Positions 37,709 through 47,008 of a DNA stretch of 64,000 bases are shown here, one piece after another. This DNA comes from Bradyrhizobium sp. SZCCHNS1050. GTDB lineage: Bacteria; Pseudomonadota; Alphaproteobacteria; Rhizobiales; Xanthobacteraceae. The notes beneath the pieces were generated by a model, which saw nothing but the letters and a program-made list of their open reading frames with translations, did not search any database and was not told where the DNA came from. Position 1 is the stretch's first letter. Each line of letters begins with the position of its first letter. A program made the position numbers and the translations under genes. The stretch is taken from assembly GCF_032484785.1 (NCBI RefSeq), contig NZ_JAUETR010000001.1, positions 2,731,501 to 2,795,500 on the forward strand. The letters run 5' to 3'.

Positions 37709-38035
37709 CCGCGCGGACGCCTTCCAGGGATCTCCCGGCGGCGTGAAAACCGGTTCCCGATCAGGTGGTTGGCGGACCGGTTGCGACGTCACGCCACGGC
37801 AATGAAGGGATGCGATCAAGCGGTTGGGGCGCTGGCGCCTTCAGGCCGCCACGCTCCGGCGATCTTTAAGGATAGGCTGCGGGAACGCGCTTGCGGGTGT
37901 TGGCACGGCCGTTGCGTTGGGGTAGAAGCCCACCCATCGGACACGGGTTAAGCCCGCCTGCCGCCTCAGCTTCTTGACGCCGGTCTGTCCCGACCTATTT
38001 CGCACCCTGACGGTTCAATCACCTCGGAACGCCCT
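37709..38035. other. Intergenic region between hpf and ptsN
   Basis: The 327-bp gap holds the sigma-54-type promoter at 37900-37916. The remaining sequence has no coding frame with family features and no recognised upstream activator palindrome of NtrC or NifA type. Confidence 0.55.
37900..37916 (+). promoter_or_regulatory. Sigma-54 (RpoN) promoter upstream of ptsN
   Basis: TTGGCACGGCCGTTGCG matches the sigma-54 consensus TTGGCACG-N4-TTGC, with GG (37902-37903) and GC (37914-37915) exactly 10 bp apart. The predicted start point is near 37927, about 109 bp before the ptsN ATG. The gene for sigma-54 lies 0.9 kb upstream, which makes a feedback link plausible. No enhancer-binding site was recognised. 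Confidence 0.8.
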
Positions 38036-38497
38036 ATGCCGATTACCGATCTGGTCGCACCCGAGGCGATCGTGCCGGCTTTGAAGGTCATCAGTAAGAA
38101 GCAGGCGCTGCAGGAGCTCGCCGCGCGCGCGGCCGCGCTCACCGGGCAGAACGAGCGCAACGTGTTCGAAGTGCTGCTGCAGCGGGAGAAGCTCGGAACC
38201 ACGGCCGTCGGGTATGGCGTCGCGATTCCCCACGGCAAGCTGCCGAAGCTGGAGAAGCTGTTCGGCCTGTTCGCCCGGCTGGAGCGGCCGATCGATTTTG
38301 AGGCCATGGACGGCCAGCCGGTCGATCTGGTGTTCCTGCTGCTGGCGCCGGAAGGCGCCGGCGCCGACCATCTGAAGGCCCTGGCGCGGATCGCCCGGCT
38401 GCTCCGCGACCAGGATGTCGCCAAGAAGCTCCGTGCCTCGCGCGACGCCCAGGCGATCTATTCGGTGCTGGCGCTGCCGCCCGCTTCCGCGGCCTGA
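38036..38497 (+). CDS. ptsN: Nitrogen-regulatory phosphotransferase EIIA-Ntr
   Basis: The 153-residue EIIA fructose-type domain has the phosphorylated His66 in GVAIPHGKLPK and VFLLLAPEGAGADHLKALARIARLL. In the PTS-Ntr relay it receives phosphate from NPr and controls potassium, nitrogen and carbon responses by protein contacts. Placement after rpoN-hpf is the conserved order. The apparent sigma-54 promoter at 37900 would make it a target of the neighbouring sigma factor. The last 40 bp overlap the convergent sulfotransferase gene. Confidence 0.95.
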   Translation: MPITDLVAPEAIVPALKVISKKQALQELAARAAALTGQNERNVFEVLLQREKLGTTAVGYGVAIPHGKLPKLEKLFGLFARLERPIDFEAMDGQPVDLVFLLLAPEGAGADHLKALARIARLLRDQDVAKKLRASRDAQAIYSVLALPPASAA

Positions 38498-39456
38498 CGT
38501 CGTATCGCGGCGCCCCGCAAGGACCGACAAAGCCTGCTGGCGAGCCTCCGCGCGGCCCCGAACCCGTTCGTCCGCGCGGGCGTGTGCAACGGCGTCGGCT
38601 CGTAGCCGAACTCGACGACGAGCTCCTGGAATGCCTCGCTGCGGAGCAGGTCGAAATGATGCGGCATCATTCGCTCCTTGTAGATGCCGACCTTCCGGCC
38701 GCGTCCCGACGACGTCAGGCCGCGGCCGAGCACATCGAGCTCCGCGGCCGTCTTGCGCGGAAGTCCCAGGTAGTCGCAGATGCGATTGAGGACAGGAAAC
38801 GACGACCGCGCCACATCGTCGATCGCGAGCTCTGAATAGAGCTCTTCGAACTTCACGGTCAGGCAGGCTGGCGAGTCCAGCCAGCTCATGAACTTCTTGA
38901 TGCCCGATCGGGGCAAAGAGAGGAGGGTCGATGTGATTCGGGAGGCGTCATCGGGGTGAGCGGCCGATCCGGCCGACCGCAGATAGGCGTTCCACTTCCG
39001 CATCTTCGGATAGGCCGCCGAGTGGTAGACGAAGTCGACCCAGCTCACGACGATGTCGCGGGGGTCGCGGACGATGAACAGCATCTTGTGTTCCGGTCTG
39101 CCCAGGAGGTATTGCTCGAGATACGGACAATACTCGGTGTGCGAGGCGCAGGAGTAGCCGGAGCGCAGGGCCGACGCCCAGAGCGGGGCCGGAAGCGCGC
39201 GTCCGTAGTCGAGCGAACCGTCGGGATTCAGCTTGCTGATCGATGACGTGTAGGTGTGATAGCCGACATCGACATGACCGCCCAGCGCTCTGACGAGTTC
39301 GACCAGCAGGTACGTCCCCGCTTTCGGCACGCTGTTGCAGATGACGTAGTAAGGGCTGGGCCCAGGCGGAGGACTGTCAAGAAAGACGTGCCGGTTGGGT
39401 AGGGTCCCGAGCGCAAGCTCTCGAAAGACGCCTGCATCAAGCCGTGATCCATGCAT
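38458..39456 (-). CDS. PAPS-dependent sulfotransferase domain protein
   Basis: The 332-residue protein shows the two cofactor motifs of sulfotransferases: the 5'-phosphosulfate loop SVPKAGTYLLVELVRALG near residues 42-59 and the 3'-phosphate site IVRDPRDIVVSWVDF. Such enzymes move sulfate from PAPS to sugars, lipids or proteins. In rhizobia a well-known case is sulfation of Nod factors or surface polysaccharides, but the target here is unknown. The gene overlaps ptsN by 40 bp tail to tail, and the DNA upstream (39457-39640) is less GC-rich than its surroundings. It may be an acquired gene. Confidence 0.8.
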   Translation of the reverse strand: MHGSRLDAGVFRELALGTLPNRHVFLDSPPPGPSPYYVICNSVPKAGTYLLVELVRALGGHVDVGYHTYTSSISKLNPDGSLDYGRALPAPLWASALRSGYSCASHTEYCPYLEQYLLGRPEHKMLFIVRDPRDIVVSWVDFVYHSAAYPKMRKWNAYLRSAGSAAHPDDASRITSTLLSLPRSGIKKFMSWLDSPACLTVKFEELYSELAIDDVARSSFPVLNRICDYLGLPRKTAAELDVLGRGLTSSGRGRKVGIYKERMMPHHFDLLRSEAFQELVVEFGYEPTPLHTPARTNGFGAARRLASRLCRSLRGAAIRRQAAEAGGSASTE

Positions 39457-39642
39457 CTGCCATCCCTACACATGCTCGTCACACATCGGACTAGCGCGTG
39501 CCGCAACAGGGACAACTTAAGGATTAGACACCTTCGCCTTAAACCGGGTCGGATTGTATCTGGTTGTCAAATTGACCGTTCCGGACATCGACGGAAACAA
39601 ATTTCTCAAACGCACTTCAGCAGCCGCTTCGTCCTTGGCCGG

Positions 39643-40149
39643 CTATCGTAATGATCTCGCCATGTAGCGCACCGTCTTGGCGCCGCCATGGATGCCGGCC
39701 GTCGCCAGCGGCGCGAAGCCGAGCGCAGCATGAAACGCGTCCGACTGCGGATTGGGCGGATCCAGATTGACCTCGCAGACGATGCGGTCGTGGCCCGCCG
39801 CGGTCGCCTCCCGAATCAGCTCCTCATAGAGCTGCCGCGCCAGGCCCCGGCCGCGGGCGGCCGGCGCCACCACGATGCGGTCGACATAGACGAACCGATC
39901 GTAGCGCGCGCGAAACCAGCGGTGATTGGGATTATCGTAGACGGCGGCGTGGTCGAGCGCGATCATCAACGCATCGGCCCTGCCAATTCGCCAGGCCAGC
40001 CATGCCCGATCGAGCAGCTGCATGAGCGTTTCGGGCGTGAGCCACGACAGCTCGGAGGCATGCGCATTGTTGAGCGCGAGCAGTGCGTCCGCAAGCGCAG
40101 GATCTGCATGCAGTCCGGCCGGGCTCATGGGTGTCGTCATCAAGGTCAT
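39643..40149 (-). CDS. GNAT-family N-acetyltransferase
   Basis: The 168-residue protein has the acetyl-CoA binding motif VDRIVVAPAARGRGLARQLYEELI and the later VCEVNLDPPNPQSDAFHAALGF, which match the GNAT fold. Substrate unknown; amino acids, small amines or protein N-termini are possible. The start is uncertain: ATG 40149 or 40140 are close together and neither has a clear ribosome site. An intrinsic terminator for the upstream heat-shock pair lies 23 bp before it, so it is probably transcribed on its own. Confidence 0.82.
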   Translation of the reverse strand: MTLMTTPMSPAGLHADPALADALLALNNAHASELSWLTPETLMQLLDRAWLAWRIGRADALMIALDHAAVYDNPNHRWFRARYDRFVYVDRIVVAPAARGRGLARQLYEELIREATAAGHDRIVCEVNLDPPNPQSDAFHAALGFAPLATAGIHGGAKTVRYMARSLR

Positions 40150-40171
40150 GCGCGGCCATCGCTACGAGCAG

Positions 40172-40205
40172 AAAAAAGGGCCGTCCCCGTTTCCGGGGAC
40201 CGCCC
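40172..40205 (-). terminator. Intrinsic terminator of the hsp20-DUF1150 unit
   Basis: On the leftward strand GGGCGGTCCCCG and CGGGGACGGCCC pair with one mismatch around a GAAA loop and are followed by six T (complement of 40172-40177). It lies about 105 bp past the DUF1150 stop. Confidence 0.88.
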
Positions 40206-40310
40206 TCGTGTCAGTCCTTGAGCTGCATGCTCCTCATGAGCATCGCGTCTCAACGAGCGTTGAATCTCACGAGAAGCGGTCGCTGTCAGCGCTGCGGCTC
40301 GGCCTTTGCG

Positions 40311-40574
40311 TCAGTGGACGCTCACGGCCTGGAGTTCGTGACTCCACGCATTCGCGATCGCGGCTTCGCGGCTGTCGGTGAGCATGATCGGCGTGCCGTC
40401 GGCGGCATGCAAGGCGAACAGCTTCAGTCCCGGCGCGATGTGCGGCGCCTGCGGAAACAGTCCCGGTACGTCCTCGGAGCGGATCTGCTTCACGTAAGCG
40501 ATGTGGCCCTCGCCCAAGGTCGCCAGCGACTCCAGGGAGACGGGGGATTCCGACGCAACATTACCTTCAGTCAT
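40311..40574 (-). CDS. DUF1150 family protein
   Basis: The 87-residue protein contains SLATLGEGHIAYVKQIRSED and LKLFALHAADGTPIMLTDSR, typical of the DUF1150 family. In alphaproteobacteria this family is usually encoded right after a small heat-shock gene, as here (58 bp after hsp20). A role linked to heat stress or aggregated proteins is inferred only from this placement. The unit ends at the terminator near 40190. Confidence 0.88.
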   Translation of the reverse strand: MTEGNVASESPVSLESLATLGEGHIAYVKQIRSEDVPGLFPQAPHIAPGLKLFALHAADGTPIMLTDSREAAIANAWSHELQAVSVH

Positions 40575-40632
40575 GGTCTCGACTCCTTCTGAGACTCAAG
40601 CGGTCGAGTCCGCTACTCGTTCCATCAAACCA

Positions 40633-41058
40633 TTATTCGTGTTCATTGATCGCTATTGTCTTAACGATCCGCTCAGGCTCTGGCCTGGCCAGATCGACCG
40701 ACAACAGCCCGTTCTTCAGATCCGCACCAAGCACATGCATTCCCTCCGCCAGCACGAAGGTGCGCTGGAAGTGGCGCGCGGCGATGCCGCGATGAATGTA
40801 TTGCCTGGTCTTGTCGTCCTGCTGCCGGCCGCGGATGACGAGCTGGTTTTCCTCAATGGTGACATCGAGTTGGTCGCGGGTGAAACCCGCCACCGCCAGC
40901 GTGATCCGCAGACGCTCGGGCTGGCCATTGGTGCGTTCGAACCGCTCGATATTGTAGGGCGGATAGCCGTCGGCACCTTTGACGACGCGGTCGAGCACGC
41001 GCTCGATCTCGTCGAAGCCCAGCAGGAACGGGCTGGAGAGCGAAGGAACACGAGACAT
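40633..41058 (-). CDS. Small heat shock protein Hsp20 (IbpA/HspA-like)
   Basis: The 141-residue chaperone has the short N-terminus SPFLLGFDEIERVLDRVVKG and an alpha-crystallin domain (YNIERFERTNGQPERLRITL to LLSVDLARPEPER), with the loop GIAARHFQRTFVLAEGMHV. It binds unfolding proteins without ATP. It belongs to class A, the IbpA-like rhizobial group. Expression appears doubly heat controlled: a sigma-32-like promoter and a ROSE-like leader precede the ATG. DUF1150 follows in the same unit. Confidence 0.95.
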   Translation of the reverse strand: MSRVPSLSSPFLLGFDEIERVLDRVVKGADGYPPYNIERFERTNGQPERLRITLAVAGFTRDQLDVTIEENQLVIRGRQQDDKTRQYIHRGIAARHFQRTFVLAEGMHVLGADLKNGLLSVDLARPEPERIVKTIAINEHE

Positions 41059-41120
41059 GGTTTACAAAGTCCTCTCGAAGCGACTTTGATGTATCAGGGC
41101 CCTGACGGCACCCCTTGAGC
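41059..41120 (-). ncRNA. ROSE-type RNA thermometer in the hsp20 leader
   Basis: The leader hairpin at 41066-41087 pairs AAAGTC with GACTTT and folds the purine-rich ribosome site AGAGGA against TCGCT. This is the U(U/C)GCU element of ROSE thermometers, including the unpaired or mismatched G opposite the site and a small loop (CGA). A second hairpin (TCAGGGCCCTGA) precedes it. At low temperature the ribosome site would be closed; heat would open it. ROSE leaders of rhizobial small heat-shock genes have the same design and position. Confidence 0.82.
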
Positions 41121-41123
41121 AGC

Positions 41124-41153
41124 AATATGGGCACGATCCGGGGCGCGTTCAAG
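41124..41153 (-). promoter_or_regulatory. Sigma-32-like heat-shock promoter of hsp20
   Basis: On the leftward strand CTTGAA (complement of 41148-41153) is followed after 15 bp by GCCCATATT (complement of 41124-41132), close to the heat-shock consensus CTTGAA-N13-17-CCCCATNT. The predicted start near 41118 gives a leader of about 60 nt that contains the ROSE hairpin. Confidence 0.75.
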
Positions 41154-41192
41154 CACCCCGAATGTGCCGGAACAGCCTGTCTGTGGAAGGGT

Positions 41193-42272
<1,080 letters not shown>

Positions 42273-42275
42273 GGG

Positions 42276-42377
42276 TTACCTAGCGAATAGCGAATGGGGA
42301 GTAGCAAATAGGGAAGGGGACGAAGCGAGTTGTTGGGCAAATATCCCTATTCGCCATTCCCTATTCGCCATTCGCCC
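42276..42377. repeat. Palindromic repeat inside the ugp operon
   Basis: AGCGAATAGCGAATGGGGAG at the left pairs imperfectly with TATTCGCCATTCCCTATTCGC at the right, in the ugpE-ugpC gap. The GCGAAT/ATTCGC unit is repeated on both arms. A transcript hairpin here could lower or stabilise ugpC relative to ugpBAE mRNA. Confidence 0.8.
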
Positions 42378-42382
42378 CCTCG

Positions 42383-43231
42383 TCACTTTTCCGTCTCCAC
42401 CAGCCCCTTGACGAACAGGCGCTGCATGACGACGACGACGAACACCGGCGGCAGCATCGCGAGCACGGCGGTCGCCATGACGACCGGCCACTCCGTCAGC
42501 GCGTCGGTCGTCGTGATCATCTTGCGGATGCCGATCTGGATGGTCTGCATGTCGTCGCGCGTCGTGATCAGCAGCGGCCAGAGATATTGATTCCAGCCGA
42601 GGATGAACAGGATCACGAACAGCGCCGCCATGTTGGTGCGCGACAGCGGCAGCAGGGTGTCCCAGAAGAAGCGGAACGGCCCGGCGCCGTCGATGCGGGA
42701 CGCCTCCAGCAGCTCGTCCGGCACCGTCATGAAGAACTGGCGGAACAGCAGCGTGGCGGTGGCGGACGCGATCAGCGGCAGCGCGAGCCCGGCATAACTG
42801 TCGAGCATGTGGAGGTCGGCGACGATCTTGTAGGTCGGATAGATGCGCACCTCGACCGGCAGCATGAGGGTGATGAAGATGAGCCAGAAGATCGCCATGC
42901 GGAACGGGAAGCGGAAGTAGACGACCGCATAGGCCGAGATGATCGAGATCGCGATCTTGCCGACGGCGATCAGCAGCGCCATGACCAGCGAGTTCAAAAG
43001 CATGGTCGCAACCGGCTCGCGGGTCGAGCCGCTCGTGCCAACGAAGATCGTCTGATAGTAGGTCGACAGGAAGTGCCCGCCAGGCAGCAGCGACATCTGC
43101 CCGTTGGCGATCACCGCATTGTCCTGCGTCGAGGCGACGAATGCGAGATAGACCGGGAACGCGACGATCGCGATTCCGATCCACAGGATGGCGTGCGCGA
43201 CGTAGCGTCGAATGCCTTCTTGCTCGACCAT
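42383..43231 (-). CDS. ugpE: Glycerol-3-phosphate ABC transporter permease UgpE
   Basis: The 282-residue membrane protein has six hydrophobic segments and the MalG-type EAA loop DELLEASRIDGAGPFRFFWDTLLP that docks to UgpC. Its start overlaps the ugpA stop by 1 bp at 43231. Together with UgpA it forms the membrane channel. Confidence 0.94.
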   Translation of the reverse strand: MVEQEGIRRYVAHAILWIGIAIVAFPVYLAFVASTQDNAVIANGQMSLLPGGHFLSTYYQTIFVGTSGSTREPVATMLLNSLVMALLIAVGKIAISIISAYAVVYFRFPFRMAIFWLIFITLMLPVEVRIYPTYKIVADLHMLDSYAGLALPLIASATATLLFRQFFMTVPDELLEASRIDGAGPFRFFWDTLLPLSRTNMAALFVILFILGWNQYLWPLLITTRDDMQTIQIGIRKMITTTDALTEWPVVMATAVLAMLPPVFVVVVMQRLFVKGLVETEK

Positions 43232-44112
43232 CAGTAGGTCACCTTGCGCTCGACGAAGCGGAACTGGATCGCCGTCAGCACGATGACGATGACCATCAGA
43301 ACGACGGATTGTGCGGCCGACGAGCCGAGATTGCCGCCGAGCAGGCCATCGGTATAGACCTTGTAGACCAGCGTCTCGGTGGATTTGCCAGGACCGCCGC
43401 GGGTCATCGTGTCGATGATGCCGAAGGTCTCGAAGAAGGCGTAGACGATGTTGATGACCAGCAGGAAGAAGATGGTCGGCGACAGCAGCGGGAAGGTCAC
43501 GGTCCAGAACCGCCGCATCGGCCGCGCGCCGTCGATCGCGGCGGCCTCGAGCACGCTCCGGGGGATGCTCTGCAGCCCGGCGAGGAAGAACAGGAAGTTG
43601 TAGGAGATCTGCTTCCAGGCGGCCGCGAGGATGATCTGCAGCGCCGCCTGGTCGCCGTCGAGCAGCGGATTCCAGTCGATGCCAACAGCGCGCAGATAGC
43701 GCGAGATCACGCCGAGCGACGGGTGGAGCATGAAGATCCAGAGCACGCCCACCACCGGCGGCGCCACGGCATAGGGCCAGATCAGCAGCGTGCGATACAG
43801 CGTGACGCCACGCAACGGCTTATCCGCCATGACCGCGAGCAGCAGTGCGACCGACAGCGACGAGAGCGCGATGGCGAAGGAGAAGCCGAAGGTGCGGAGA
43901 ATGGCCTGGAAATAGTCCGGCTGGGTGAGCAGGTCGGCGTAGTTCTCGAACCAGACGAAGCTCGTGGACAGGCCGAACGCGTCCTGCAGCAGGAACGACT
44001 GGATGACGGCCTGGATCGCGGGCCAATAGAAGAAGATCAGCACGATCGCGAGCTGGGGAGCGACCAGCACGAACGGCAGCAGTTTTGACTGAAAGATGGC
44101 GTTCTTCTGCAT
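43231..44112 (-). CDS. ugpA: Glycerol-3-phosphate ABC transporter permease UgpA
   Basis: The 293-residue membrane protein has six hydrophobic segments and an EAA loop ([20 protein letters not shown]) matching MalF/UgpA-type permeases. It pairs with UgpE. The gene starts 50 bp after the ugpB stop, with DNA capable of a GCCGGCAGGCCGC-rich fold between them. Confidence 0.94.
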   Translation of the reverse strand: MQKNAIFQSKLLPFVLVAPQLAIVLIFFYWPAIQAVIQSFLLQDAFGLSTSFVWFENYADLLTQPDYFQAILRTFGFSFAIALSSLSVALLLAVMADKPLRGVTLYRTLLIWPYAVAPPVVGVLWIFMLHPSLGVISRYLRAVGIDWNPLLDGDQAALQIILAAAWKQISYNFLFFLAGLQSIPRSVLEAAAIDGARPMRRFWTVTFPLLSPTIFFLLVINIVYAFFETFGIIDTMTRGGPGKSTETLVYKVYTDGLLGGNLGSSAAQSVVLMVIVIVLTAIQFRFVERKVTY

Positions 44113-44162
44113 GGTCGGTCGGCGAACCGGCAGGCCGCGGGGCGGCCTGCCGGCTCATGGCC

Positions 44163-45482
44163 TCACTTCACGGCCGTCTTTTCGAACTGGCGCAGCATCT
44201 GGTTGCCGCGCTCGACGGCGGCGTCCAGCGCCTGCTTGGCGGTCTTCTTGCCGGCCAGGGCCTGCTCGATTTCCTCCGACCAGACGTCACGCAGTTGCAC
44301 CATGTTGCCCAGACGCAGGCCGCGGGAATTCTCCGTCGGTTCCTTGTTGGTCAGTTCGAGCAGCGGCGTCTCCAGATAGGGCTGATCCTTGTAGAAGCCC
44401 TCGGCCTTGGCCTTCGCATAGGCCGCCTTGGTGATCGGCAGATAGCCCGAGGCCTTGTGGATGTAGACCTGACGATCGGTGTCCGAGAGGAAGGTCAGGA
44501 ACTTCGCCACGCCCTTGTATTCGTCCGCGCTCTTGCCGCCCATCACCCAGAGCGAGGCGCCGCCGATGATCGAGTTCTGCGGCGCGCCCTTGGCGTCCGG
44601 ATAATACGGCATCGGCGCGGCGGTGAAGGCGAACTTGGCCTGGGCCTTGACGTTGCCGAAGAACGCCGACGAGGTCAGGTAGATCGGGCATTCGCCCGAG
44701 GTGAAGCGGCCCTCGCCGGTGTTGGTGCGGCCGGCATAGTCGTAGGTCTTGTCCTTCTGCAGCTCGACCAGGTTTTCGAGATGCTTGACCTGCAGCGGAC
44801 CGTTGAACTCCAGCACGGTGTCGAAGCCGTCGAGACCGTTCGCCTTGCTGGCCAGCGGCACGTTGTGCCAGGCGGAGAGCTGCTCGAGATTGACCCAGGT
44901 GACCCACGAGCCCGAGAAGCCGCAGGTCGGATGGCCGGCCGCCTTCAGCTTCTTGGCGGTCTCGAACAGCTCGGGCCAGGTCTTCGGGATCTCGGCGTTG
45001 ACCTTCTTCAGCTCGTCGAGATTGACCCACATCACCGTGGAGGACGAGTTGAAGGGGAACGACAGCATCTCACCCTTGGAGGTCGAGTAGTAGCCCGTGA
45101 TCGCAGGCAGATAGCTCTTCGGGTCGAACGTCTCGCCGGCGTCCTGCATCAGCTTGTAGACCGGCTTCACGGCGCCGGTGGCGGCCATCATGGTGGCGGT
45201 GCCGACCTCGAACACCTGCATGATGTGGGGCGCATTGCCGGCGCGGAAGGCGGCGATGCCGGCATTCATCGTGTCGGCGTAGTTGCCCTTGTAGGTCGGG
45301 ACGACCTTGTAGTCGGACTGCGAGGCGTTGAAATCGTTGGCGAGCTTGACGATGACGTCGTTGTTGGCGCCGGTCATCGCATGCCACCACTGGATTTCGG
45401 TCACGGCATGCGCAGGTGCTGCGGCGCTCAGGACCAGCGTGACTGCCGCAGTCGCGGCCGTCCAGAATTGGCGAAGTGACAT
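44163..45482 (-). CDS. ugpB: Glycerol-3-phosphate periplasmic binding protein
   Basis: The 439-residue protein has a signal peptide (MSLRQFWTAATAAVTLVLSA, cut near AHA-V). The mature start VTEIQWWHAMTGANNDVIVK is typical of UgpB, as is GGASLWVMGGKSADEYKGVA. It delivers sn-glycerol-3-phosphate or glycerophosphocholine to UgpAEC. ATG 45482 has GGGAGG about 10 nt upstream; the in-frame ATG at 45590 has none. A candidate Pho box about 54 bp upstream fits induction by phosphate starvation. Confidence 0.95.
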   Translation of the reverse strand: MSLRQFWTAATAAVTLVLSAAAPAHAVTEIQWWHAMTGANNDVIVKLANDFNASQSDYKVVPTYKGNYADTMNAGIAAFRAGNAPHIMQVFEVGTATMMAATGAVKPVYKLMQDAGETFDPKSYLPAITGYYSTSKGEMLSFPFNSSSTVMWVNLDELKKVNAEIPKTWPELFETAKKLKAAGHPTCGFSGSWVTWVNLEQLSAWHNVPLASKANGLDGFDTVLEFNGPLQVKHLENLVELQKDKTYDYAGRTNTGEGRFTSGECPIYLTSSAFFGNVKAQAKFAFTAAPMPYYPDAKGAPQNSIIGGASLWVMGGKSADEYKGVAKFLTFLSDTDRQVYIHKASGYLPITKAAYAKAKAEGFYKDQPYLETPLLELTNKEPTENSRGLRLGNMVQLRDVWSEEIEQALAGKKTAKQALDAAVERGNQMLRQFEKTAVK

Positions 45483-45535
45483 TAAAGAATACCTCCCGTG
45501 AAACGTCATCGGCGTCGCGGCCGTAGCAGCGCGAG

Positions 45536-45553
45536 ATGACAGTTTCGTGAATG
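45536..45553 (-). promoter_or_regulatory. Candidate Pho box upstream of ugpB
   Basis: On the leftward strand CATTCAC-GAAA-CTGTCAT gives two 7-bp direct repeats with 11-bp period. The second matches the CTGTCAT consensus exactly and the first partly. It lies about 54 bp before the ugpB ATG, where PhoB would act. Confidence 0.5.
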
Positions 45554-45621
45554 TATAACCGGTTGGATCGTCAGCGGAAAGCGCGTTCATCGCGGCGGAA
45601 CGCAGCGACTTGCGGGAGACG

Positions 45622-45653
45622 GCGCCGCGCCGGGGCGATGCCCCGGCCGGCGC
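45622..45653 (-). terminator. Hairpin after the CoA transferase gene
   Basis: GCCGGGGC and GCCCCGGC pair around a 3-nt loop, and the stem continues for six more pairs with one bulge. It lies 31 bp past the CoA transferase stop and has no T run, so it may need Rho or serve as a transcript end stabiliser. Confidence 0.5.
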
Positions 45654-45684
45654 TGACGGTGAGAAACGACAGGCTGATGGCGCC

Positions 45685-46887
45685 TCAGCGCTTGCGCTCG
45701 GCGCACACCGTGCCCTGGGACAGCAGCGCCTCGATCTCGCTCGGCGTGTAACCGAACTCGGTCAGCACCTCCTGCGCGTGCTGACTGAACTTCGGCGGGG
45801 TGGAGCGCAGGCTCGGCTTGGTGCGTTCGAGCCGGATCGGCGACGCGACGCCCTTGTACCAGTCCTTCTCGATGACATCGCCGCGGTAGATCGTGTGCGG
45901 ATTGGTCAGCGCCTGGTCGATCTTCTGCACGGGTCCTGCCGGCAGACCGGCCGCGAGCAGCCGGTCGCACAGCGGCTCCGCCTCGAACTGGCTGAACACG
46001 GCGGCAAGCTCGGCGCGCAGCGCCTCGCGATTGGCGACGCGATCCTTGTTGCGGGCGAAGCGCGGATCGGTGCCGAGTTCGGGGCGGCCGATCTCCTTGG
46101 CGAGCTTGCGGAAGGTGCCGTCATTGCCGACGCCGATGAAGATATCGTCGGTCTTGGTCGCGAAGATCGCATACGGAACGAGGTTCGGGTGCTCGTTGCC
46201 GGTCAGCGACGGCGGCTTGCCATGCATGAAGTAGTTTGCGGTATGCGGATGCATGATCGCGAGACCGGTCTCATACAGCGTGACCTCGAGGAACTGACCG
46301 ATGCCCGAGCGCTGCCGCTCCGACAGCGCCATCAGGATGCCGATCGCGGCATAGAGTCCGGTGGTGATGTCGACCAGCGGCACGCCGATCCGCATCGGTC
46401 CGCTCTGCGGCGAACCGGTCGCCGCGATCATGCCGGTCATCGCCTGGATGATCGCGTCGTAGCCGGGATTGCCGCCGCGCGGGCCATCCGCGCCGAAGCC
46501 GCAGATGCGGCAGTGCACCAGCTTGGGGAATGTCTCGCGCAGCGTGTCGCTGCCGATGCCCCATTTCTCCAAGGTGCCAGGCTTGAAGTTCTCGATCAGC
46601 ACGTCGGCCGTCTCGAGCATCCGCATCAGCACGGCGCGGCCGCCCTCTGAGGCGAGATCGAGGCCGATCGAGCGCTTGTTGCGGTTGATCCCGACGAAAT
46701 AGGCGGCGTCCTCATCGTGGAAGGGCGGACCCCAGTCACGCACCTCGTCGCCGGCCGGCGGCTCGACCTTGATCACGTCGGCGCCGTGATCGGCCAGGAT
46801 CTGCGTGCAATAGGGGCCGCCGAGCACGCGCGTCAGATCGATCACGCGCAGGCCGGCCATGGCGCCGGGAGCAAATTGGGGTGTCAT
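45685..46887 (-). CDS. Family III (CaiB/BaiF) CoA transferase
   Basis: The 400-residue protein begins MTPQFAPGAMAGLRVIDLTR and contains RNKRSIGLDL, VLIENFKPGTLEKWG and NPGYDAIIQAMTG. Asp144 is the expected CoA-accepting nucleophile. Such enzymes move CoA between carboxylic acids such as formate/oxalate, succinate or carnitine; the substrate is unknown. ATG 46887 is preferred to 46974. It stands alone between ugpB and ohr, with no fatty-acid or carnitine genes nearby. Confidence 0.9.
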   Translation of the reverse strand: MTPQFAPGAMAGLRVIDLTRVLGGPYCTQILADHGADVIKVEPPAGDEVRDWGPPFHDEDAAYFVGINRNKRSIGLDLASEGGRAVLMRMLETADVLIENFKPGTLEKWGIGSDTLRETFPKLVHCRICGFGADGPRGGNPGYDAIIQAMTGMIAATGSPQSGPMRIGVPLVDITTGLYAAIGILMALSERQRSGIGQFLEVTLYETGLAIMHPHTANYFMHGKPPSLTGNEHPNLVPYAIFATKTDDIFIGVGNDGTFRKLAKEIGRPELGTDPRFARNKDRVANREALRAELAAVFSQFEAEPLCDRLLAAGLPAGPVQKIDQALTNPHTIYRGDVIEKDWYKGVASPIRLERTKPSLRSTPPKFSQHAQEVLTEFGYTPSEIEALLSQGTVCAERKR

Positions 46888-47008
46888 CGGATGTCGCGAG
46901 GTTGGTTTCAGCTCGCGATCATTAAGCATTGCTGCGGCGGCGGCGCAAACGGGGGCTGCCATGCGGCAGGACAACGGAGGCCGTCCTGCCGCATGACGGA
47001 ATTGAAGC

